Source of the DNA: Gammaproteobacteria bacterium
GTDB lineage: Bacteria; Pseudomonadota; Gammaproteobacteria; Nitrosococcales; Methylophagaceae
Assembly (NCBI GenBank): GCA_029210875.1
Contig: JARGFJ010000014.1
Location: forward strand, 1 to 53,344
DNA: 53,344 nt
Direction of reading: 5' to 3'
Part shown: piece by piece, positions 38,049 through 47,832 of the stretch
Numbering within the stretch: the first letter of the stretch is position 1
Layout: every line of letters begins with the position of its first letter
Notes under the pieces: generated by a model
Told to the model about the DNA's origin: nothing
What the model saw: only the letters and a program-made list of their open reading frames with translations
Database searches by the model: none
Program-made: the position numbers and the translations under genes

Positions 38049-38079
38049 GGTAAAGTTCCCGTGTGTAATCAAATAGATA

Positions 38080-38108
38080 ATTATACGTTATGTGTGTTTA
38101 ACTGTAAT
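38080..38108 (-). promoter_or_regulatory. sigma-70 promoter of mch
   Basis: Read on the minus strand, ATTACA (38103-38108), a 17-bp spacer and a perfect TATAAT (38080-38085) lie 31 bp before the mch ATG. This is the best sigma-70 match seen near the C1 genes. Confidence 0.65.
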
Positions 38109-38118
38109 CTACTGGCAC

Positions 38119-39345
38119 TTATTTATTTTGTTTAGCGATTTCAGTATATTGTTTGATGATCTCAATTCGTTGCTTTCTGATCGCTTCTGAAATGGCTGGA
38201 CCAGTTAATCCTGAGTCTATAAAAGGTTTTGCTGTGACCATCTGAATCGCATCAAAATAATCTTGAAACAATCTGATTGCTGGCATTGGTAAGTCTTCAT
38301 AACCAGGTCGGCCACGAAAATCAGCTTCACAGGCCAATAAAAATTGTTTAAGCCGATGGGGTTTACGAAAGGCATCAATCGCTTCAAAAACCTTGAGAAT
38401 GGTTGCTGGGCGAAGTTCATTTAATAAATGGATATGAGTATGAAATTCTGCTACTTTCATTGCCAAAGCCTGAATATCGCTAGGCACGCGTAAGCGTTGA
38501 CACAATGCTTTTGTCAGTCCGATGCTACGATGTTCATGGCCGATATGTTGCGGTAAAATATCCGATGGAGTGGTGCCTTTGCCGAGATCATGACATAAAG
38601 CAGCAAAGCGTACAGCGATATCATCAGTTAGTCGTGCCGCTTGATCGATCACCATCATTACATGGATGCCGGTATCAATTTCTGGGTGCCATTTGGGAAC
38701 TTGCGGTATACCAAATAAGCGGTCAACTTCAGGAAATAATATAGCGAGAGCTTGTACGTGTTTTAATGTCGTAAAAAATAGCGATGGTTGATTGGTTTTT
38801 AGTGCCTTTTCCAGTTCCTGCCATACACGCTCTGGTACCAAATGGTCTAATTCACCGGCATGAATCATCTCAAGAATAAGTATTTTGGTTTCATCGGCTA
38901 CCGTGAAATTAAATCTGGCAGCAAAGCGGGCAAGGCGTAGTACACGAACAGGATCTTCAGCAAAAGCCGGTGAGACATGGCGAAGTATTTTATTTTTAAG
39001 ATCATTTTGACCGTTAAATGGATCGATCAAAGTGCCATCGCTACACTGGGCAATCGCATTAATAGTGAGATCGCGTCGAGCCAGATCTTGCTCCAAGGTT
39101 ACATCGGGGGCTGCATGAACGACAAAACCTCGATAGCCAGGACCTGTTTTGCGCTCTGTTCTTGCTAACGCATATTCTTCATGAGTTTTGGGGTGTAAAA
39201 ACACAGGGAAATCTTTGCCAACAGCTTGGTAGCCTTGATCAATCATCTGTTCCGGCGTACTGCCGACCACGACCCAATCTCGGTCCTTCACTGGTATTCC
39301 AAGTAATTTATCGCGAACACTGCCGCCTACAAGATACGTTTCCAT
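38119..39345 (-). CDS. cca: multifunctional CCA tRNA nucleotidyltransferase
   Basis: Adds and repairs the 3'-CCA end of tRNAs. The 408-residue protein starts METYLVGGSVRDKLLGIPVKDRDWVVVG, with the nucleotidyltransferase Asp pair, then RRDLTINAIAQ and the RNA-binding head and neck. A C-terminal HD phosphohydrolase domain (AALCHDLGKGTTP; HEHRSIGLTKALCQRLRVP) matches the longer gammaproteobacterial type (E. coli 412). The start is 3 bp after the slt stop, so the two are co-transcribed. Confidence 0.97.
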   Translation of the reverse strand: METYLVGGSVRDKLLGIPVKDRDWVVVGSTPEQMIDQGYQAVGKDFPVFLHPKTHEEYALARTERKTGPGYRGFVVHAAPDVTLEQDLARRDLTINAIAQCSDGTLIDPFNGQNDLKNKILRHVSPAFAEDPVRVLRLARFAARFNFTVADETKILILEMIHAGELDHLVPERVWQELEKALKTNQPSLFFTTLKHVQALAILFPEVDRLFGIPQVPKWHPEIDTGIHVMMVIDQAARLTDDIAVRFAALCHDLGKGTTPSDILPQHIGHEHRSIGLTKALCQRLRVPSDIQALAMKVAEFHTHIHLLNELRPATILKVFEAIDAFRKPHRLKQFLLACEADFRGRPGYEDLPMPAIRLFQDYFDAIQMVTAKPFIDSGLTGPAISEAIRKQRIEIIKQYTEIAKQNK

Positions 39346-39348
39346 AAG

Positions 39349-41298
39349 CTATTTAGATTTGTCAGGGTTTACTTTAGGCATACGTTCTATCATTGGCTTG
39401 ATAGTCTGTTTGCGTTGATAGTCAAATATTGCAGCATAACTGAGTACATTTCGTGTGTAACGGCGCGTTTCAGTAAAGGGAATATTTTCAATCCAAATGT
39501 CAGCGTCAATCGTTTTGTTTGGAAGCCAGTTACTCACGCGATGAGGTCCGGCATTATAGGATGCTGTAGCGAGTACCGGGTTTTGCTGATGTTGGTCATA
39601 GACACGGCGTAAATAGGCACTACCTAATTCAATATTTCTATCAGGGTTTAATAACTCAGAGGTGTTTTTAAGTGGTCGATTAATAAGCTTGGCTATTAGT
39701 TTGCCTGTTTCAGGCATAAGTTGCATAAGCCCCGTCGCACCGACACGGGAACGGGCTTCAGGATTGAACGCACTTTCTTGGCGGGCGATACCAAATAACC
39801 ATGATGGATCGACGCCTTGTTTCTTGCTCGCTTTTAAAATCGCAGTGTCATATACCACCGGAAAGCGGATATCTAATGCATCCCAATACTGAGCAGTACC
39901 TAATAAAGCGATACTTTGGTTATGCCATCCCCATTGATGGGTTAGGGTTGCGAGTAATTGCAATTGACGCGACGTATAGTTTTGGCGTTGTTGATAGGCT
40001 TCACGACGTGCTTCTAAATTCATATTAAGCGCATAAAACTCATGTAAACGTAATACCTCGGGGCGTTGACGGAACTCCTCCAGCTCAGCCGCTGTGACCA
40101 CGATAGGATTATGATTCATTTGGTACGACAGTCCGAGTTTATCGGCAGCTAAAAAGGCATAATAATCTCGATCCATTATTAGGCCTTGGTATGTTTGAGT
40201 TGCAGTTGTTTTATCTCCTAGTTCTGCCTGACTTCTGCCCAACCAATACTGCCAAACGGGTGTTTTTTGCTCTTGTGAATCCAGATTAAGAATGGCTTTT
40301 TGTGCTGTTTTCCAATCTTGCTGCCAAAGTGCCGCTCGGACATGCCAAGGCTCATTGACCAAGTCACCAAAATAGGTGAGGGTGTTATCATCTCTATTTA
40401 AGGCAGCACGATTTGCTATTGAACTTTGAATATCGTGTTTTTCCTGTTCACTAAATTGGTAGGCAGGTTTGATCCGTAGCCATGTTTGGAAAGCCTGTTC
40501 AAGAGATTTTCTTGCCAAGCGTTCAATACCATGTGCAATGATAGCGCGAGATAGCGGTGTATCTTGAGTTAGGCTGACAGACTTGCTTGACGTGTTGTTA
40601 GAAGGCAAGTGCTTTAGCGATGCAAATGGATTATCGTGTGTACTTTTCCATAAATTTATCCATGCATTTGCTTGTTCATGCTCTTGCAGTGATTTGGCCA
40701 AATAGCGGGCAAGGTTATATTGGTTGTATTCAAGGGCAAGCTCAATTCGTTGCCAGTGCATGGCATCTGTTAATAAGCCTTTTTGCTGGTAAATCTTAAA
40801 CACTGGGTCGCAGGCTTTATCTTGTGACTTAGGCACTAACCAAAGTTCTGGAACACGCTCAAAGGCCTGTTGTTGATTGCCGGTATTAATCAAGGCTTGT
40901 AGTTGTTGGCATTGCAGGCTAGCTGACGGAGATGGTTGGTAAAACTGGATAAAAAGAGACCAGTTCTTGTTTTTAGCCAGTTTATTTAACCAAGCATTAC
41001 GAAGTCGTTCAGCGAAAAATGTACCCTGATATTGTGTAATAAAATTGTTGATCACATGCTTATCAGTGTGATCAAGGCGATGCCTTAAATACAGGTAATC
41101 AAGATAGGGTTGTAACGGATAGCCATCAAGTTGTTGCTTAAGTTTGTTGAATTGACGGATTTGATTGGTTTCAAGGGCTTTTTTGGCTTGTTGAAATAAC
41201 TGTCTCTGTTTATTTAATAACGCATGACTATCCGCATAACCAGCTAAGGGCAAAAGTAAGCAACAAAAAGCAATAATCAGATATTTAATGTTATTCAT
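39349..41298 (-). CDS. slt: soluble lytic murein transglycosylase
   Basis: Periplasmic enzyme cleaving peptidoglycan with 1,6-anhydro product formation. With the start at 41298 the 649-residue protein has a signal peptide (MNNIKYLIIAFCCLLLPLAGYA), a long superhelical alpha domain, and the C-terminal SLT domain: IARQESAFNPEARSRVGATG with the catalytic Glu, LMQLMPETGKLIAKL, and NIELGSAYLRRVYD / ASYNAGPHRV. An in-frame start six codons upstream is possible. Length agrees with Slt70. Confidence 0.95.
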   Translation of the reverse strand: MNNIKYLIIAFCCLLLPLAGYADSHALLNKQRQLFQQAKKALETNQIRQFNKLKQQLDGYPLQPYLDYLYLRHRLDHTDKHVINNFITQYQGTFFAERLRNAWLNKLAKNKNWSLFIQFYQPSPSASLQCQQLQALINTGNQQQAFERVPELWLVPKSQDKACDPVFKIYQQKGLLTDAMHWQRIELALEYNQYNLARYLAKSLQEHEQANAWINLWKSTHDNPFASLKHLPSNNTSSKSVSLTQDTPLSRAIIAHGIERLARKSLEQAFQTWLRIKPAYQFSEQEKHDIQSSIANRAALNRDDNTLTYFGDLVNEPWHVRAALWQQDWKTAQKAILNLDSQEQKTPVWQYWLGRSQAELGDKTTATQTYQGLIMDRDYYAFLAADKLGLSYQMNHNPIVVTAAELEEFRQRPEVLRLHEFYALNMNLEARREAYQQRQNYTSRQLQLLATLTHQWGWHNQSIALLGTAQYWDALDIRFPVVYDTAILKASKKQGVDPSWLFGIARQESAFNPEARSRVGATGLMQLMPETGKLIAKLINRPLKNTSELLNPDRNIELGSAYLRRVYDQHQQNPVLATASYNAGPHRVSNWLPNKTIDADIWIENIPFTETRRYTRNVLSYAAIFDYQRKQTIKPMIERMPKVNPDKSK

Positions 41299-41345
41299 CG
41301 CACTATCATAAACCAAATGAGTGCGAGTTATGAGGGGGTGACAGA

Positions 41346-41804
41346 CTATTTTTGTCTGGAAACTACGATTTCAATTGCATCCAAATTTGGAATATAAGCA
41401 ATTTTGTTACCTATTTGTAGTTGGCAGTGTATGTAGTCAGATTGCTCAGGTGTGTCAATAACTTTAAGTGCCGATTCAGTTAAATGAATTAATTGCGGTG
41501 CGCCATAGCATGGAAAGGCGTAACTAGTGACAGCTGCTTCAGTATTAATGCCTCGAACAATACACAATTTATTGGCATCATCACAAGCAGACGGTTTGTC
41601 TTCAATTAAACTGTCTAAATCTATGACTGCCAGGGTGTTATCTTGCCAATCATATTGCCCCAGCCAAAATGGTGCATTCATGTTTGACGATTTAAGTTTT
41701 GGTAAAGGAATGACTTCGGCAATAGTAGTGTTGGGCAGTATTAAATAATGCAATTTTAATGGAATCAACACACATGGAATAAAGTCAAAGGAAATATCAG
41801 CCAT
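41346..41804 (-). CDS. chpC: CheW-like protein, ChpC-type
   Basis: A 152-residue CheW-fold protein at the end of the Pil-Chp operon. It retains the core pattern of CheW domains (LIPLKLHYLILPNTTIAEVIPLPKL; FWLGQYDWQDNTLAVIDLDSLI) and lies 14 bp after chpA. In Pseudomonas, ChpC is an accessory CheW at this operon's 3' end, which is the basis for the name. The domain call is good; the specific orthology is inferred from position. Confidence 0.75.
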   Translation of the reverse strand: MADISFDFIPCVLIPLKLHYLILPNTTIAEVIPLPKLKSSNMNAPFWLGQYDWQDNTLAVIDLDSLIEDKPSACDDANKLCIVRGINTEAAVTSYAFPCYGAPQLIHLTESALKVIDTPEQSDYIHCQLQIGNKIAYIPNLDAIEIVVSRQK

Positions 41805-41818
41805 ACAGTAATCCTGGG

Positions 41819-44800
41819 TTAATTTTGAGTGTTAGGGTAAATATCACCTAACAACTCTTGTAAGGTCTGAACAAGTTCATTTTCCTGATAGGGCTTGCCC
41901 AGATAAGCATTTACACCGATGGTTGATGCTCTTTCACGATGTTTATCACCCGTGCGAGAGGTAATCATAATAATGGGCAATGACTTTGTTTCAGGGTTAT
42001 TCCTAACTACAGATGCAAATTCAAACCCATCCATCCGGGGCATCTCGACATCAAGCAAAATAATATCGGGTATTTGTTCATTTATGAGTGCAACCGCATC
42101 GATACCATCACGTGCCGTTATGACATCAAAGCCATGACGTTTAAGTAAATTTCCAGATGCTTTACGCATAGTGATTGAATCATCTACTACCATTGCCACA
42201 GGGGTACGTACCTCAACTTGTTCGGGTTCGACCAACACTGAATTTTTTGATCGTTGTTTGTCAGCTTGTCCGGAAATAGTGGCATCTTCAATTAAAGTTG
42301 GAATATCTAAAACAAATGTGACCTGTCCATCACCCATGATCGTAGCACCATTGATCGCGTGAATCTGGCCTAATTGCGGACCAACAGATTTCAGCACTAT
42401 TTCACGGTTACTATTGATAGAATCAACTAATAATGCGACATGTTTATCACCATAGCGGAATAACAATAGTGGTAATTGTGTGCTGGGATCTTCGGGTAAG
42501 TTGACAGGGTAGTCGAGTAGTTGTGCTAGAGCAATAAAGTGGTAATAAGTGCCATTAAACTCATAGCGAGGACCATCTTCTTGAGCTAATAAGGCTCTTA
42601 CTTTGGCAACGGTAATACGTTCGCCAGCATGGACGGCTGCTAGAGGAATAGCATATTGGTGGTCATAACTACTGACTAATAAGGCTTGCATGATCGATAG
42701 GGTTAATGGCAAGCGAATACTAAAGGTTGTGCCTTGTCCAAATACAGAGTGGATAGATAATCGGCCTTTTAATGCTCGGATTTCATTACTGACTACATCC
42801 ATGCCTACACCCCGACCAGCAAGTTGTGAGACATCGTCGGCTGTAGTGAAGCCTGAGGTCAGAATCAATTGGATTAATTCTTCATCACTCGGCATGTTGT
42901 CGGGATTAATCAGGTTCTGACTTAATGCTTTTTGTCTTATCTTTTCAACATCTATACCGCGCCCATCATCGGCAAGCGTAATCAGAATTTCGGAACCATC
43001 CCGGGTGATGGTTAAACTCAGTTGCCCGAATGGTTTTTTACCTGCATTAATTCGTTGTTCCGGTGTTTCAATACCATGACCAATTGCATTTCTTAAGATA
43101 TGTTCAATCGGGGCAATAATATGATCAAGGATGGAGCGATCCAACTCACGATCAGCACCATAAACAGTAAGTTCAGACACTTTACCCAAGGTTTCATTTG
43201 TTTGGCGAACAATACGTTCTAAACGCGGTACAAGACCACTAAAAGGTAATAAACGGGTGTTCATCAAACCTTGCTGAATATCCGTGCTCAGACGAGATTG
43301 TTGTAATAAAATGGCATCGGAATCACGAACCAAACTATTAAGTGACTGTGTGATGTCATTTAGATCGCTGACACTCTCCGTTAAGCCACGAGATAATTGC
43401 TGAATCATCGAGAATCGATCTAGTTCAAGTGGATCAAATTCAGATTGTCTGGTTAACTCACCCTCGTAACGGAATAAAATTTGTGTTTCCGTTTCAATTT
43501 CAAGATTACGTAGTTGATCTTGTAGACGCTCAACAGTGGCTTCCATTTCACTGAGTTGTTGGCGAATTGCAGTGTTATGTTGGCTGACGCGATCGCGCGA
43601 AATATTGACTTCGCCAGCGAAATTGGTCAAGAAATCGAGTAAGTCAGAACGCACCCTGACTTGTTCTACATGGGCGGACTGTTGTGGTGTTGCTGGTGCC
43701 TCAACGGGTGCTGTATTTGGTAACTTTGTGACATAGTCATTGCTGACATCTGACGATTTATCAGCTTTCGGTTCACTCAATTCAGATTCTTGGCCTGAGA
43801 ATGCCGCGATCTCTGTCAGCAAATCATCAGCAAAAGGAATGGAGGCCTGTTGTGCTAATAAATCTTGCATATCTGCCATACGATCTTGGCAGCGCTGTAG
43901 AAGATTGAAAAATGCATCATTAGCATCACATTTATGATCTATCGCTAACAGCACTAATGATTCTGTCTGATGAGTTAAGTCAGCAATTGGCGTGATACCG
44001 GTTAAACGCGAACCACCTTTTAAAGTATGAAGATCGCGTTGAAGTTGCATTGCAGCATCAACATCATTTGAAGCGTGTTGCCAATGTTTAATTGCATTGC
44101 CACTCGATTCCAGTAACTCGGCACACTCTTCAGTGAATGCTTCAAGTAGTTCCTCGTCACCAGTTGGAATTGCGAATAATGTAGCCGGTGTAACATCTGG
44201 CTCAACCATCGAAGATGCCTGTTGAGCAATGTACTGCTCGACATCAGATTGAAACGTTCCAATATCAGTAGCAGCCTGATTTTGAATGACACGATCAATT
44301 TGAACGTTGATATGTTCGAATCCCTGTTCGAGTAGTTTGAAGCCATGTTGATTATCAGATGAGTTGGTATGAGTGATAATTTGACCAAGCAACTCATACA
44401 GCTTGGCAATGGTTGTTAATTTTGCATTACGTGAACTGTCAGCAAGCTGGATTAAGGTGTCATTAACTGGCTGTTTGTACGCTAGATTGCCTGGATCGGT
44501 TTGATAATTAGCAAGCTGTTGACTGTATTGCTCCAATAATTCATCGGTTTCTTCCAAATAGACAAGCAGGAATTCTGGGTCGATGATCAAAGGTTCTACG
44601 TTATTTTGTCTAGGCGTGATCTTGAATAAATGTTCAGATAGAACACGTAAATTTGGCTCTTCGATTTCCGGGTTATTTTGATGCTCTACGATTTGATAGA
44701 TAGCCTCAATTGTTTGTTGTAATAACAAAAATTCGTCGATATCTAAACGGTGATCGTGTTCGTAAATTGTCCGTAGAGAGTGATCGAGTTCAGTTGCGAT

Positions 44801-47764
44801 CAAGGCTACGGGAGTAACTTGAGCGATATTCGCACAGCCTTTTAAAGAATGGGCTGCACGTAATAAGGTTTTATTTAATGCAAATGGAAATTGTGCATGT
44901 TCGAAGGCATGTTTAAAGGTGGCTAGATGTTGCTGAGCTTCAGCATGAAATATTTGCAGCAACTCATCGTGTTCAGATATCTCTGGTTCTGTGACGTCAA
45001 AAGAGTCTGTCAATTCCGGCCCAGAAAAATCATTATCGAGCTCTAATGTATCGCCGATGGCGGCAAGTTCTTGTAAGAGCGTTGTGTCGGTCTTGTCATT
45101 ACTTAGTGCATCGATATAACGTTGGACTGAAGTCGCTTGACGTTCAGAAACAGGTGCTGATTCAGGCTCTGATTCAACAGCGTCGAGTGTTAAATCCAGA
45201 GATGCATCATCGCGTTCTAGCGGTTGCTGTTCAGTGCTATCAAATACTGGTTCAACATTGTCTTGCTTGGTTGCAAGTGCATCAATATACCGCTGAACAG
45301 ACGTTGGTCGAGGTTCAGAGACAGGTATAAATTCAGGCTCAGATTCAATCGCGTCGAGCGTTGAATCAAGTGCTGTGTCATCAATTTCAAGTACGTGTTC
45401 CGGGAGAAGTAATGCATTTACTCTAGCTAAAATAGTGTCGAGTTCAATGGTCGATGACCTATCTGCATGGATAAAGCGTGTTAACAAGTCGGGAATGATT
45501 TCAAAGCCATTGAGTACAAGCTGAACAATATCGGTTGAAATCGTACTGTTTTTTTCTATAACTTGATTTAATAACGATTCAATAGACCATGCCAGTTGCC
45601 CTATAACGTCAGCACCAGCCATACGCCCGCTACCTTTAAGGGTATGGAAATGTCTTCTTATTACAGCTAACACATCAGCATCATGCTGTTTCTGCCATTC
45701 AGGAATGAGTGTTGCTAATTCATCTAAAACCTCATTGGCTTCTTCAATAAAGACCGCTGCTATCTCGGGGTCAATATCTTGTGCAAACGATGGCGTTGAT
45801 TCAGCCTCTAGTTCCGTTGACGCTTGATAGACAGGTTCTAATGTTACGGTGTGTTGCTGGTTTTCAACAGCATCAATATAGCGTTGTACACCTGTTAATT
45901 GAAGCTTAGTAGGTTCTACATGATTAACATCGGAGTCATTATCTACGACAGTAAGATCTCGCGATTTTTGATCTGGCGTGATTGAAGTGGACTCCAAGCC
46001 AATATCGAAGGGTGTTTTATCAACGTTTAGAGTATAAGTTTCTGAGATATTAAATTGTTGGCCAATATCTTCATTTTGCATGTTAATGTAATCTTGAACA
46101 GAGCTGGTTTGTTTGTCCTCAATTTCAGATAATGTAGTCTTAGTGATAGTTGGAGTTGGCTGATCCAGTTTGTTTTGTGCTTGTTGCAATAAGTGTAATT
46201 GCTGTTGGCCGTGCTTAGTAACGCCATCCAGGTAAAGTTCAATGGCTGCGATGATTTCTGCAAAAATAGACAACAGCTCAAGAGTGATAGTTTGAGGTTC
46301 ACGCATTCGAGCAGCAGTGTTTTCCAATAAAGAGGCCGCTTCTGTCATGTTCAACATGGTTAAACTTCCAGCAATCAATTCCACCTGAATTGCTGTTTCC
46401 GGTAATATTTCTTGAGCGGTGTCAAGATGGTTTTCTAACTGTGTTAACGCTTCTTTTATAGTGATCAAGTCTGTCAGACATTCATTAATCACAATAGGTT
46501 GAAGCTGGGCAGTTTCATTGCCATTATCACCCGTGTTAGTACTGCCTCTTTGCAGTAAACTCTCAACAGTTAATACGTCATCTGCCAATAACAATAATTG
46601 CTCATCACTAGGTAATGTTTCATTGTTGTAGATAGCTGCAAGTTGTTGAGCCTGCTGACGCAATATGTTGCTTGCGGTCGATTCGCTTAATAAATCAAGC
46701 GTATCTGCAACCGTATTAAAATGGCCAGAGAGTATGTCTACTGCTTGTTGAGAATCAACAGCATGACGATCAAACTGGTCAATTTGTTCTTTAATTTCTT
46801 GTAATTGTTCTAATAGTGCCGAATGCACTTCTGCCAAGGCATTATCACTGAAGCTATAGAGTTTTTGATGTTTTTGCACATTATAAAAATCTAGCTTAAA
46901 TACGTGCTTTAACAAACTAACATGTTTACCAGAACTGCTTGAACGAGCAATTAACAGAAGGAGGTTTTTGACTAAATCAGTTGGATATTTAGCCATCAAT
47001 TGTTGAATGTCATGTTGACCAAATAACTTGATCGAATGATTTAAATTACCCAAGGTTAATTTGGTTTCAGTAGTTATTGGTAAGCCATTATCAAGTAGTG
47101 CTTCAATAAAGCCTTCTGCTACCCACCATAAAATAACCAGGCGATCATGAGTTGATTTTGCTCTCAAATAATGCACAATCTGACTAATTTTGTTCAGACT
47201 GGATCTATCCTGAGTTTTGATCCATTGCAACAATGAAATTTGAAAAGCATAGTTTGCTTTATCAAGCGATAAACCAGTTACTGATCCTGGCTGTGAGGGC
47301 AAGGTAATGTCATCAGGTAAAACGATTGATAAGTTTGGGTTGAATAAGCTTGTAGGAGAAAGTGGCGTGTCTGCCCGAGCTGTTCTGAGTTCATTGATAG
47401 TTTCAATCAGGCGTAAGGGATGATCGTCGAAGTCATGTCCAATTAACTTAAGATAATTAGGCAGTAGTAACAACCCTTTCAATACACTATCGGCAATGCT
47501 TTCTGAGTTAGTGCTGCTCTGTTTTGTTAGCATTGAAATTGAGCTTAACATCTCTCTTACCAGCACGTCTGCACCCGCAAGCCCCAGCATATCGATTACG
47601 CCATGGATTTGACCTAATTGGTTTATGCAGGGAACTAATTTGCTTGTATCATTGGGTGATTCGATGAAGTGAGTTACTATGGTTAGTGCATCAGCCAGCG
47701 ATTGCTGAATGTCATCTTGAACCCAGACAAGGGCGTCATAATTACCACTATTTGTCTGTGCCAT
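41819..47764 (-). CDS. chpA: hybrid CheA-type histidine kinase ChpA/PilL with multiple Hpt domains
   Basis: Central kinase of the twitching chemosensory system. The 1981 residues hold an N-terminal helical region with degenerate Hpt-like repeats (about 1-560). Three Hpt domains keep their phospho-acceptor: His707 (FHTLKG), His972 (HSLKG) and His1246 (HTLKG), with a further degenerate one near 1100. Then come dimerisation, a HATPase domain (HILRNAIGHGIETPEQR, DDGRGID, GRGVGMDVV; about 1540-1700), CheW and a C-terminal receiver (IILLDVEMPRMDGFE). Linkers around the Hpt domains repeat a VQRYIDA motif. P. aeruginosa ChpA (about 2470 residues) is longer and has more Hpt modules. Confidence 0.95.
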   Translation of the reverse strand: MAQTNSGNYDALVWVQDDIQQSLADALTIVTHFIESPNDTSKLVPCINQLGQIHGVIDMLGLAGADVLVREMLSSISMLTKQSSTNSESIADSVLKGLLLLPNYLKLIGHDFDDHPLRLIETINELRTARADTPLSPTSLFNPNLSIVLPDDITLPSQPGSVTGLSLDKANYAFQISLLQWIKTQDRSSLNKISQIVHYLRAKSTHDRLVILWWVAEGFIEALLDNGLPITTETKLTLGNLNHSIKLFGQHDIQQLMAKYPTDLVKNLLLLIARSSSSGKHVSLLKHVFKLDFYNVQKHQKLYSFSDNALAEVHSALLEQLQEIKEQIDQFDRHAVDSQQAVDILSGHFNTVADTLDLLSESTASNILRQQAQQLAAIYNNETLPSDEQLLLLADDVLTVESLLQRGSTNTGDNGNETAQLQPIVINECLTDLITIKEALTQLENHLDTAQEILPETAIQVELIAGSLTMLNMTEAASLLENTAARMREPQTITLELLSIFAEIIAAIELYLDGVTKHGQQQLHLLQQAQNKLDQPTPTITKTTLSEIEDKQTSSVQDYINMQNEDIGQQFNISETYTLNVDKTPFDIGLESTSITPDQKSRDLTVVDNDSDVNHVEPTKLQLTGVQRYIDAVENQQHTVTLEPVYQASTELEAESTPSFAQDIDPEIAAVFIEEANEVLDELATLIPEWQKQHDADVLAVIRRHFHTLKGSGRMAGADVIGQLAWSIESLLNQVIEKNSTISTDIVQLVLNGFEIIPDLLTRFIHADRSSTIELDTILARVNALLLPEHVLEIDDTALDSTLDAIESEPEFIPVSEPRPTSVQRYIDALATKQDNVEPVFDSTEQQPLERDDASLDLTLDAVESEPESAPVSERQATSVQRYIDALSNDKTDTTLLQELAAIGDTLELDNDFSGPELTDSFDVTEPEISEHDELLQIFHAEAQQHLATFKHAFEHAQFPFALNKTLLRAAHSLKGCANIAQVTPVALIATELDHSLRTIYEHDHRLDIDEFLLLQQTIEAIYQIVEHQNNPEIEEPNLRVLSEHLFKITPRQNNVEPLIIDPEFLLVYLEETDELLEQYSQQLANYQTDPGNLAYKQPVNDTLIQLADSSRNAKLTTIAKLYELLGQIITHTNSSDNQHGFKLLEQGFEHINVQIDRVIQNQAATDIGTFQSDVEQYIAQQASSMVEPDVTPATLFAIPTGDEELLEAFTEECAELLESSGNAIKHWQHASNDVDAAMQLQRDLHTLKGGSRLTGITPIADLTHQTESLVLLAIDHKCDANDAFFNLLQRCQDRMADMQDLLAQQASIPFADDLLTEIAAFSGQESELSEPKADKSSDVSNDYVTKLPNTAPVEAPATPQQSAHVEQVRVRSDLLDFLTNFAGEVNISRDRVSQHNTAIRQQLSEMEATVERLQDQLRNLEIETETQILFRYEGELTRQSEFDPLELDRFSMIQQLSRGLTESVSDLNDITQSLNSLVRDSDAILLQQSRLSTDIQQGLMNTRLLPFSGLVPRLERIVRQTNETLGKVSELTVYGADRELDRSILDHIIAPIEHILRNAIGHGIETPEQRINAGKKPFGQLSLTITRDGSEILITLADDGRGIDVEKIRQKALSQNLINPDNMPSDEELIQLILTSGFTTADDVSQLAGRGVGMDVVSNEIRALKGRLSIHSVFGQGTTFSIRLPLTLSIMQALLVSSYDHQYAIPLAAVHAGERITVAKVRALLAQEDGPRYEFNGTYYHFIALAQLLDYPVNLPEDPSTQLPLLLFRYGDKHVALLVDSINSNREIVLKSVGPQLGQIHAINGATIMGDGQVTFVLDIPTLIEDATISGQADKQRSKNSVLVEPEQVEVRTPVAMVVDDSITMRKASGNLLKRHGFDVITARDGIDAVALINEQIPDIILLDVEMPRMDGFEFASVVRNNPETKSLPIIMITSRTGDKHRERASTIGVNAYLGKPYQENELVQTLQELLGDIYPNTQN
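45102..45382 (-). repeat. 171-bp-offset imperfect tandem duplication in chpA
   Basis: Two copies encode DDxxLDxTLDA(I/V)ESEPE..PVSE....TSVQRYIDAL, starting at 45382 and 45211 on the minus strand. Both DNA and protein are recognisably duplicated. The duplicated unit carries the VQRYIDA motif found also at 45869-45895 and, in weaker form, at 46076-46108. Confidence 0.85.
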
Positions 47765-47832
47765 CAGCTACTCCGAATTGAGTGATGTTGAATTGTAATA
47801 TCAAATGTCTCACCATGTTGTTGCAATTTAGA

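Noticed and set aside
45102-46108. CRISPR-like or tandem non-coding repeat
   Set aside because: The repeats are in frame within chpA and conserved at protein level, so they are coding linker duplications.
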